A DNA stretch of 64,000 nucleotides, taken from J054 sp963850255. Lineage in GTDB: Bacteria > Pseudomonadota > Gammaproteobacteria > Steroidobacterales > GCA-2729495. A model generated the notes under the pieces. It worked only from the letters and a program-made list of their open reading frames with translations, was not told the origin of the DNA and made no database searches. Made by a program: the position numbers and the translations under genes. This document shows positions 55,177 through 62,354 of this stretch, piece after piece; position 1 is the first letter of the stretch; every line of letters begins with the position of its first letter. The DNA lies in NCBI GenBank assembly GCA_963850255.1, contig CAWKLL010000008.1, forward strand, positions 8,575-72,574. The letters run 5' to 3'.

Positions 55177-57663
55177 TCAGTCCAGGTCGCCGCTGATGCG
55201 TGCGAAGCTGTGACACTTGCTACAGGAGTTCGGCATGATGTCGTAGTCGTGTCCCAGACTCGGATCTTCGTTTCTCAATACTGCGCTCTGGCCCGGCCAG
55301 ACGATATCGAAAACATGCGAGGCGATGTTGCCCTCCGCCACGGCCGAAAGGCCGGACGAGTCGAGCGCCAAGTGATACTGCGAGTCATCGTTAAGGTCGA
55401 AGAGCTTGCCGATCTTCGCCATGTGGCACGAGGTGCAGCTGCCGACCGGCATGTCGGCATCCGTTGGCGTGTATAGCGCTCCACCCATGCCCGCCTTCTC
55501 CTGCATGTGCTCAGCTACCGACCGCGCCACACGGTCGCGCGTCAAGGCGATGTCGGCCACATCCGGGGTGAACGGCACGCCGGCACGGGTGACGTCGCGG
55601 CCGGCGAACGCCTGCAGTGTCGCGACGTCCTCGATGCTGATTTCGTCAAACGGGCCGTGTGTGGCATGACACGCCAGGCAGAGAGTGTTGTCAGCGTAAC
55701 CGAGGTGCGGCAGGTCGAAGTCGTCTGCGACCAGGCTAGCCGGCCCACCGCGCTGCCCATGAGCGTCGTGGCACGACGAGCAGGTCAGCTTTTCGTACGG
55801 GTTGTTGGCGTGGCTGGAACGTAAGAGCTCCGGCAGTTCCTGTGCGTGCGCTCTGCCGTGCAGCTGGTCGGGCCAGGTATGGAAAGGTCCTTCCTGCCAG
55901 TTGTTGCTCGTCGTCGGCATGTTGTAGTTGGTGTAGAAGGTCTCGAGATCGTAGAGGCCCGGCACGAAGAAGCCATTACCCAGATCGTTGAGATGATTGC
56001 TGTCGTGCGCCGGCTTGAAGACGCCGGCCGGAGAGATGCTCTTGCCGGCGTGGCTGGCGTGGCATTGGCCGCACAGCTCGTTGCTGGCACGGGCGGTCAG
56101 GTTTTGTGGCGTGATGATTTTCGTCACATCTAGACTCGCCACGTGTTCCGAGCCGGGACCGTGGCAGCGCTCGCAGGTGATGTTCAGGTCAACATAGTCG
56201 AACGCCGTGACTACGGCTTTGTAAGTGTGACTACCATCGTCGATGTCCTCGTAGGCGATCTCAAGGCCGGTTGAGTGACAGCCGGCACAGTTGCGCGACA
56301 GTGTATTGGTCGGCACCGCCCAGTGTGTGGGTCCCTTTTGCCAGAATTTCGGCGTGCCGAAGTCCGCCGGAGACAGGGCCAACGAGCCGGTCGGTGTCCC
56401 GTCCTGCATAAGGTACACGGGCAGGTAGTTGATGTAGTCCTGCTTCGCCTTGCTCAACGGCACGCCGTTGTCCGTCATCCACTGGCTGACGACCGGTACG
56501 TCCTGCACTCGCGCCAGGTATCGCTGCTTGCCTTCGCCGAAGTTCGGATGCAGGTCTGGTAGCACGTGGCCCGGGTCGAGGTAGCCCTCGCCCCAGTTGC
56601 CTTCACCACCGATGGTGCCAGCGACCGGGATGATCACGTAGTCGATGACACCGTCGTCGTTGAAGTCGCCGTCATCGAGATCGGCGCAATCGAGTTGGTC
56701 GGCGGTGTAGGTGCCTTCCGGGTAGAACTTGAAGATGTACTCTCTGCCGGAGTCGGTATCCTGGGTGCAGAGCGCCAGGTTAACCAACCCATCCCCGTCG
56801 AGTGGGTCTTGAACCATGAGGAGGTCCCCGTCTGGGTTGACAGGCAGCACCTTGTCGCCGGGGAGCGGCCACAACTCGGGGTAGATCATGTGGCTGGTGC
56901 CTTCGGTCACAAAGCGCGCGTGCGCTGCGTCGCTGGCCCCGTCGACGATGTCGGCATCAAATACGCCGTGGCAGATAACACAGACGTCGCCACCGACCCA
57001 GTTGGCGTTGTCGCTTGGGCGCCCCGATAGGGCGATTTCGCCGACGTCGACCGTCTCGCCGGCGACAACAAAGGCCGAGTTACGCGTGCCGCCGGGCAGA
57101 TACTGAGTCGATGCTGGCTGTACCGTGAGGAAGGCGAAGCCAACGGCGATATCGTCGACCAGGAAGCTGCCGTCAGCCACCGTCAGCGCGGTGCTGGCCT
57201 GACCCTCGACCGCGACCAACGCATCGGCCAAAGGCTCGCCGGCCGCGTCGAGCACCACGCCGCTGATTGACCCGGTGGAAGCCAGCATCGGAGTCAGGAT
57301 GATGTCAACCTCGGTGACGGCGCCGGCGGCGACTGTCGCCATCATCTCCAGCGACGTGTATCCAGTGGCGCTGGCTGTCAGCCAACAGGCACCGATCGGG
57401 ACATCGGGCAGGACAAACGCGCCCTGCGCATCGGTTGTGACAGTGAGTGGCGTCATGGAGTTCGTCAGTGTGGCGCCCGCGATGGCGCTACCCGACTCGT
57501 CCGCGACCGATCCTTGAATCATGCCGGAGACGATAGCGTTTTCGCCATCTGCTCCAGCCGGAGGCCCGGCAGGCCCGGTGTCTCCTGTACAGCCGCCATT
57601 TAGAACGAGTGCAAATATAAGTGCGAGGGTACTGGTGAGATAGGACCGAGAGTGCGTTTTCAT
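55177..57663 (-). CDS. multiheme cytochrome c lipoprotein with carboxypeptidase-like domains
   Basis: The 828-residue protein has a signal peptide with lipobox (LALIFALVLNGGC), two carboxypeptidase-regulatory-like repeats (GSVADESGSAIAGATL, GSISGVVLDAAGEPLADALV), then a cytochrome with eight CxxCH heme sites: CVICH, CAGCH, CERCH, CGQCH, CSSCH, CLACH, CTSCH and CSKCH. It should sit on the outer or cell surface membrane and move electrons. The set of hemes recalls octaheme or extracellular respiratory cytochromes. It is the sole large gene of cassette 5. Confidence 0.85.
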   Translation of the reverse strand: MKTHSRSYLTSTLALIFALVLNGGCTGDTGPAGPPAGADGENAIVSGMIQGSVADESGSAIAGATLTNSMTPLTVTTDAQGAFVLPDVPIGACWLTASATGYTSLEMMATVAAGAVTEVDIILTPMLASTGSISGVVLDAAGEPLADALVAVEGQASTALTVADGSFLVDDIAVGFAFLTVQPASTQYLPGGTRNSAFVVAGETVDVGEIALSGRPSDNANWVGGDVCVICHGVFDADIVDGASDAAHARFVTEGTSHMIYPELWPLPGDKVLPVNPDGDLLMVQDPLDGDGLVNLALCTQDTDSGREYIFKFYPEGTYTADQLDCADLDDGDFNDDGVIDYVIIPVAGTIGGEGNWGEGYLDPGHVLPDLHPNFGEGKQRYLARVQDVPVVSQWMTDNGVPLSKAKQDYINYLPVYLMQDGTPTGSLALSPADFGTPKFWQKGPTHWAVPTNTLSRNCAGCHSTGLEIAYEDIDDGSHTYKAVVTAFDYVDLNITCERCHGPGSEHVASLDVTKIITPQNLTARASNELCGQCHASHAGKSISPAGVFKPAHDSNHLNDLGNGFFVPGLYDLETFYTNYNMPTTSNNWQEGPFHTWPDQLHGRAHAQELPELLRSSHANNPYEKLTCSSCHDAHGQRGGPASLVADDFDLPHLGYADNTLCLACHATHGPFDEISIEDVATLQAFAGRDVTRAGVPFTPDVADIALTRDRVARSVAEHMQEKAGMGGALYTPTDADMPVGSCTSCHMAKIGKLFDLNDDSQYHLALDSSGLSAVAEGNIASHVFDIVWPGQSAVLRNEDPSLGHDYDIMPNSCSKCHSFARISGDLD

Positions 57664-58071
57664 GGTAAACCTCTCTGGATTGAGTCTACGCAGCGACTCG
57701 CCCCGTGCCTGCGCCCGAGGTGAGCGCGTGAGGTGAACACATTAGTAGTTTATGCCCGCATGACGCATGAGGCCATCAGCATAAATCCCTACTTGTTAGT
57801 GACAATACTGCACACGTTTACCGGTAGGATCCAACGTGCCGTGGTCTCGCTACAGCATTGAATATTTTGGCGGTAGCGATCGGTCTGGCGTTAGCGGCGG
57901 CTCTGGTCACTCGGTTTCAGATCAGTTCGACTGATGCGCAAGTGATCTTTCTTATTTTGACGAATTCTAACCTTACGGATTGCCTGCGGCATCGCTGTTC
58001 GTTGCAGGTAGCTTCCCTGTGAGGATTTTACTTCACCCCTCCAACCCTGGAATTCAGGATGTGTTTTGCTT
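57664..58071. other. gene-free stretch before boundary module 5
   Basis: Nothing convincing was found except a weak open stretch from about 57856 (LNILAVAIGLALAAALVTRF), hydrophobic but without a good start, which may be a relict of a small membrane protein. The part next to the cytochrome is its leader. Confidence 0.3.
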
Positions 58072-58229
58072 GCGGGGATTTTGCGGGGATCAGTTGTGCA
58101 CCGTTATGCACAGTCAGGCACTTACAGCAACGGGCGCCCCGGATAACTTACTGAAAAATAAAGCCTTGAGCAGAAACCACGCGACTGAAAATCCGCGTGT
58201 CGGTGGTTCGATTCCGCCCCTGGCCACCA
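58072..58229 (+). repeat. cassette boundary module 5
   Basis: The block 58072-58171 has GCGGGGATTTTGCGGGGAT and the direct repeats GTTGTGCAC and GTTATGCAC; an 11-base spacer; and the tRNA-Phe 3' copy 58183-58229, identical to the tRNA. It is the end of the cytochrome cassette, the smallest at 3,541 bases. Confidence 0.9.
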
Positions 58230-58286
58230 TCTGCTTCTGAGGTGGGCAGTGAAATCACTAGTGCCACTCAATGGGCTTGCACGCAA

Positions 58287-58901
58287 CTATCGATCAGGAT
58301 TTAAAACCGTCATATAGTCGATTAGTGGCTGATAGTCATGTTCATCGGCGCTTCGAAGTGCGGCGATATAGCGAGTCCGCTCATCGCTCTGAACGTTCAA
58401 CGTGTCCGTTGCCCATGTTATCGGGGTTTCTTTGGCTAAGCGTTTGACGATTACGTCACAGGCCAGACGCGACCACCTACCGTTCCCATTGTCGAACGGG
58501 TGAACCAGGACCAACGCATGATGGTATTTAGCGACGAAAGGCAACAGGCTATCTTCGTGGTACTTCTCCCATTCTCGGTTGTACTCCATCGCGACGCGGC
58601 CAAGCTCCATAGGAACCCTCTCAGGAGATACGCCTATGTTCGGTCTTGCGCCAGTGACTGAGCGCAACTGGCCGGCCCATTCCCACACTTCGTCAAACAT
58701 GCGGCGATGGAGTTGTTCGTAGAAGCCCATGGTGAAGACACCACCAAGCCGACCGCGTTCGATCCAGTCTTCGGCATTGAGGATGTTCAGCGCCTCCGCC
58801 CCGTCCAGTTGTGAGCGGGTCGTAATCTCCGACCGCAGCAATCCCGAGATTTCATCAAGCGGAGTTGCACCTTCTGGTTGATCGGTGATTTTGTCAGTCA
58901 T
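58287..58901 (-). CDS. Fic-domain protein, mobile mystery protein B type
   Basis: The 204-residue protein has the Fic core HPFDNGNGRWSRLACDVI with the leading GGVFTMGFYEQLHRRMFDEV and WEWAGQLR, typical of mobile mystery protein B. The catalytic His and the GNGR loop are intact, so it may modify proteins with AMP or similar groups. ATG 58901 lies within the end of the HTH gene upstream (8-base overlap), so the two are coupled as antitoxin-like and toxin-like partners. Confidence 0.85.
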   Translation of the reverse strand: MTDKITDQPEGATPLDEISGLLRSEITTRSQLDGAEALNILNAEDWIERGRLGGVFTMGFYEQLHRRMFDEVWEWAGQLRSVTGARPNIGVSPERVPMELGRVAMEYNREWEKYHEDSLLPFVAKYHHALVLVHPFDNGNGRWSRLACDVIVKRLAKETPITWATDTLNVQSDERTRYIAALRSADEHDYQPLIDYMTVLNPDR

Positions 58902-59361
58902 TCCAGAGGTCTGTCGGTCGCCGAACTTCAAGCTCCTTGGCGAGATCAGCAGTTGCTTCAGAAAAGCTGTCAGATTTCATGGCCGATGCCTCGAGGGCCT
59001 GCGATTGATTCACTCGGGAAAGTTTTTGTTGTGCCAGGCGCAGAGCTTGTTTGTGAATCATCTCTGACAGGGGATGCCGTGGGAAAAGCACGTATCTGAC
59101 CTCGCAGCCTAATGCATCCGCGGCATTTTCGAGGCTGGAGATAGTAATTGACCCTTTTGTTTCGTTCCCGATTAGTCGGCTCAGACTCGGGCGGGTGATA
59201 CCCATCCGCTTTGCAAGTTGCGTCTTCGTCATACCTAATCCCTCGCGAAGCGAGTCGATCCAGCCGTTCCGCGGGCGCTGGGGAATTCGCACTTCTGAGA
59301 ATGCGTCGTCGAGCTGGCGAGTGCGCTGTCTGGCGACTCGGGCGCGTTTCGTAGGTTTCAT
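58894..59361 (-). CDS. HTH protein, mobile mystery protein A type
   Basis: The 155-residue protein starts MKPTKRARVARQRTRQLDDA and holds a helix-turn-helix (LGMTKTQLAKRMGITRPSLS) plus VRYVLFPRHPLSEMI, the signature layout of mobile mystery protein A. It precedes the Fic partner and very likely represses the pair at the palindrome just upstream (59462-59477). Confidence 0.87.
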   Translation of the reverse strand: MKPTKRARVARQRTRQLDDAFSEVRIPQRPRNGWIDSLREGLGMTKTQLAKRMGITRPSLSRLIGNETKGSITISSLENAADALGCEVRYVLFPRHPLSEMIHKQALRLAQQKLSRVNQSQALEASAMKSDSFSEATADLAKELEVRRPTDLWND

Positions 59362-59461
59362 TTTGACCTTCTCCGCTCTCGCAAGAGCTAGAAACGTAGC
59401 TTATAACCTACTCAAAAGCAATAGAATAGTAGCTTTTAAGCAACGTTTCTGTCTTTATACT

Positions 59462-59477
59462 GTAGCTTTCAAGCTAC
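59462..59477. promoter_or_regulatory. palindromic operator candidate of the mobile mystery pair
   Basis: GTAGCTTTCAAGCTAC is a perfect palindrome with a two-base centre. Half-site-like pieces recur between it and the start (AACGTAGCTTATAA and AGTAGCTTTTAAGC), so a cluster of binding sites for the HTH protein is likely. Confidence 0.6.
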
Positions 59478-59492
59478 GTCCTAGGATTTTCT

Positions 59493-59591
59493 GCGAGGAT
59501 TTTGCGGGGATCAGTTATGCATCGTTATGCGCAGTCAGCCACTTACAGCAACGGGCGCCCCGGTATCTCATTGATAAATAAAGCCTTGAGC
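59493..59591 (+). repeat. conserved block without tRNA copy (module 6)
   Basis: This 99-base block is the same as in the other modules (GCGAGGATTTTGCGGGGAT, GTTATGCATCGTTATGCGC, GGGCGCCCCGGTATCTCAT). However, instead of spacer plus tRNA-Phe end it continues into unrelated sequence of the hydrolase cassette. It shows the block can be separated from the tRNA piece, perhaps by a deletion or by a different crossover. Confidence 0.85.
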
Positions 59592-59643
59592 GCAGATCCC
59601 CTGAGGGCGTTCGGGCAAGTCTCCGCGGACAGCTATCTACGTA

Positions 59644-61791
59644 TCAGAATGGTCCTAGGTCCCAGTACAGCAAGAACGAGCTTAACCCCACCGCCGCGAT
59701 ACCAGTCATCAGAAAACCGACGAGCGTTCCAATCGGCAGCGATCGCTTCAGACGAGTACGAATTGTCTGGACAATCGTGGCTATGCCGAAGAGCCCACCA
59801 ATGAGGCCGGCGACGGCGCCAAACCAGGCCCAGGGCACCAGCCCGAAGACCAGGAGAATCTCCGATGCATCGAACGTGACGCCGAATGCCGCGCCGAAAA
59901 TTGCGACGGCCGCCGTGGCAAATGTTGCGGCGAGCCAGGCTGACCAGCGGGCACCGGCTACGTTGACAGGCTGGCGCTTGTCGATGCGTCGGCCGATCGC
60001 TGCCAGGGAAAGAACCAAGAATGCAAACACGGAAATGATCATACTGATGCCTCCCCATGCCGCCGGGCCCGCGAGCTTCTTTTTGTCTTCGACCGCTATC
60101 AGCAGTAGACGTGGAGCGATCCCGGTTGTGTAAAATGGCACGTAAAACTCCGGTGCTTCCATTTCATCGACACAACTCAAGTCCGGCTCGGCATTCGGAT
60201 CGTCATAGAACTTATTGAGCAAGTCGCCGCCACATTCGACGGATCGCAGGGGTCCATGGCCCGCATACGGAAATTCGACGTAAGTTGCATTTGAAAAACC
60301 GGGTAGCATGGCCTTAGCCAGTGGCGGAGGCGTGATCGGGTCCATGTCACCTTCAACGATCAACGCCGGTATATCGGTGCTGACCGGCCCGTATTCGCCT
60401 GCATCAATCGGCGGTATCCCGATGTCGACGCAGCGCTGCGCAAACTTCTTATCAAACTCCGCCGTGCCAATGGCACTGGCGAGGATTGGGAACTCTTCCC
60501 GGTCGGCCGCGGCCGAGCCAATTTGCGCCTCCCTGAAGCCGTCCAGGCAGAAGATCGCGTCGTACATCCCCTGACTTAAGCCGACAGAATCCCCGTCTTG
60601 TGCCTGCGCCAGTGCTTTGAACAAGGTCTCGTCGCGTCTTTCAACAGCGTCGGCCCATGCGTAGATCATGCCGGGTAGGCCCGGATAATTTGTCTGTTCG
60701 TAGAACATCACGAACGGCAGGAAAGCCACGATATCCGCGAAGAAACTCGCCTGACCCGATGGGTAGAGCTCCGTGTCTTTGACATCCACGACAATGGGAT
60801 TATCGATGACGGTCTTGGTTGCTTTCCGAAGTCGCTCACCGAGGCGAGGGTAGCGCTTCGCACAACCGGCATCCGCCTGGCATAACTCGTCCAGCTTCCT
60901 AAGGTCGCGGTCATACCATTTGACGACCCGCCAAAATAGAGTGTCGCCGCGCGCGTTGAGGGGAACGTTGGAATCCAGAACGATCGCGCGAATTCCCTCA
61001 GGGTCTTCTTTGATATAGGCCTGGCCGAGAATCGTACCGTAGGAAATGCCCCAGACGTTCCATTGCTCGATGCCCAGCGCCCGCCTGAAGGCATGCACAT
61101 CCCGAGCGTTCTCGATGGTGTTGTAACCCTTCAGGTCGACGCCGGCGGCGATCGCGTTAGCAGCGCAATCGTCGGCTGCCGTGAGCGATGCTGCCTGCTG
61201 TTCATCGAACGTTGTTACGTCAAATTTCTCCGGTTTGCGAGCGGAATATTGGGCGCAGAAGTCATCCGAGTAGCCGACGCCGCGCTGCTCCAGGATGTAC
61301 ATGTCGCGATGCTTGCGAATGCCGTGATCTTTGAAGCGATCGACGTAATTGGTGGCATGTACGCCGGGACCCCCGCTCAGATAGATGACGACATCATCAC
61401 GTTTCCCGGGTGCGAGACCAGAGTCGTCGTCTTCATAGTCTGCATCGTCCTCATCATCCCAGGTCGAATTGAGTTTGACGAAGTGCAGCTCTATGTATCG
61501 AGAGTTCGGGTTTTCGCGGTTCTCCGGCACCTGCAGCAGGCCGCACTCGATATCGCCGGGCTCATAGTCGATGTCGTTCTTGAAAGGGCACACGAGGTTG
61601 TCGATGCGGAAAGAGTCGCGCGCGAAGTAGTCAAGTGTTGGTTCGTCGATCTCCGGGAAACCTGCTGCTGCAGGTTCGCCTCCTGTCGATTGGGCTTGCG
61701 AGAACGCTGCGAGAACACACGCGGCACTCAGCCAGGTCAGCCGGTACAAAAAGCAGCCAATACCGCGAGCTCTTGAAACGCCAGTACGCAT
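59644..61791 (-). CDS. alpha/beta hydrolase with C-terminal membrane domain
   Basis: The protein has a signal peptide (start ATG 61791; the frame opens upstream at 61893) and an alpha/beta hydrolase domain of the prolyl/tripeptidyl aminopeptidase type. Motifs are VVIYLSGGPGVHATNYVDRF (oxyanion HGGPG-like), the nucleophile elbow WGISYGTILGQAY, the acid in LIVEGDMDPITPP and the His in YAGHGPL. The last 150 residues add about four membrane segments, ending in SFLLYWDLGPF, which is unusual for the family. It is likely a membrane-anchored periplasmic peptidase or esterase. Confidence 0.78.
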   Translation of the reverse strand: MRTGVSRARGIGCFLYRLTWLSAACVLAAFSQAQSTGGEPAAAGFPEIDEPTLDYFARDSFRIDNLVCPFKNDIDYEPGDIECGLLQVPENRENPNSRYIELHFVKLNSTWDDEDDADYEDDDSGLAPGKRDDVVIYLSGGPGVHATNYVDRFKDHGIRKHRDMYILEQRGVGYSDDFCAQYSARKPEKFDVTTFDEQQAASLTAADDCAANAIAAGVDLKGYNTIENARDVHAFRRALGIEQWNVWGISYGTILGQAYIKEDPEGIRAIVLDSNVPLNARGDTLFWRVVKWYDRDLRKLDELCQADAGCAKRYPRLGERLRKATKTVIDNPIVVDVKDTELYPSGQASFFADIVAFLPFVMFYEQTNYPGLPGMIYAWADAVERRDETLFKALAQAQDGDSVGLSQGMYDAIFCLDGFREAQIGSAAADREEFPILASAIGTAEFDKKFAQRCVDIGIPPIDAGEYGPVSTDIPALIVEGDMDPITPPPLAKAMLPGFSNATYVEFPYAGHGPLRSVECGGDLLNKFYDDPNAEPDLSCVDEMEAPEFYVPFYTTGIAPRLLLIAVEDKKKLAGPAAWGGISMIISVFAFLVLSLAAIGRRIDKRQPVNVAGARWSAWLAATFATAAVAIFGAAFGVTFDASEILLVFGLVPWAWFGAVAGLIGGLFGIATIVQTIRTRLKRSLPIGTLVGFLMTGIAAVGLSSFLLYWDLGPF

Positions 61792-62035
61792 GATATTGCC
61801 CCAAAGAGTTCGATTTACGGCCAAGCCTAGCATCGCAATGCCCTTGAACATATTTTTCCGTATCGGTCTCGAATTGGTAATGGTACCGGTCACCGTTCCT
61901 GGCTTAATCGCTGAATAAGCTAGAAGCGCCGTATCCGGTAAGTTTCGTGACTCCCGAGATTGGTCATTGGTGGCGGCGTGGCTTATTACTTATTCTCGTC
62001 CAACATGGTGCCCATCGTGAAGCCCGTTCCGCGGT

Positions 62036-62193
62036 GCGGGGATTTTGCGGGGATCAGTGGTGCACCTTCATGCACAGTGTGGCACTTGCAGCAACGGGCG
62101 CCCCGGTATCTCATTGATAAATAAAGCCCTGAGCGGCACCGAACGCGACTGAAAATCCGCGTGTCGGTGGTTCGATTCCGCCCCTGGCCACCA
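62036..62193 (+). repeat. cassette boundary module 7
   Basis: The block 62036-62134 (GCGGGGATTTTGCGGGGAT, a diverged direct repeat GTGGTGCAC/TTCATGCAC) is followed by a 12-base spacer and the tRNA-Phe 3' copy 62147-62193, identical to the tRNA. This is the last module in the window; the array may continue beyond it. Confidence 0.9.
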
Positions 62194-62202
62194 TCTATCT
62201 AC

Positions 62203-62230
62203 GGTCCATTCCGGTCACATGGTTTACACC
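62203..62230 (+). repeat. left-end sequence shared with 50451-50479
   Basis: GGTCCATTCCGGTCACATGG and the following TTTACACC match the start of the SEC-C cassette with few changes. It lies nine bases after the boundary, so both cassettes appear to share the left end as well as the right-end module. Confidence 0.55.
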
Positions 62231-62354
62231 TTGTTCCGGAGACACTGTCAGCACTCTCACCGGCCCGAACCCGGCTTTGAGGCGTTTTTGCGTTCCGCCG
62301 GGGCCTGGCTGACAATTACAATATCTGACCCTTTTCAGCTAAATGGAATCTGGA

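Noticed and set aside
57980..58240. Open frame with peptide ending NPRVGGSIPPLAT across boundary module 5
   Set aside because: It is the translation of the repeat block and the tRNA-Phe 3' end. Such peptides arise from tRNA sequences in many genomes, and frames differ between copies.
59502..59804. Conserved frame MRGSVMHRYAQS in several boundary blocks as a possible integrase tail
   Set aside because: All three frames are interrupted or shifted in at least one copy and changes are not codon-biased, so the block looks like a site and not a gene end. An ancient integrase tail cannot be excluded.
62304..62317. GCCTGGCTGACAAT shared between 41239-41252 and the glycosidase leader
   Set aside because: Fourteen bases only, with no further similarity; may be chance or a weak relict.
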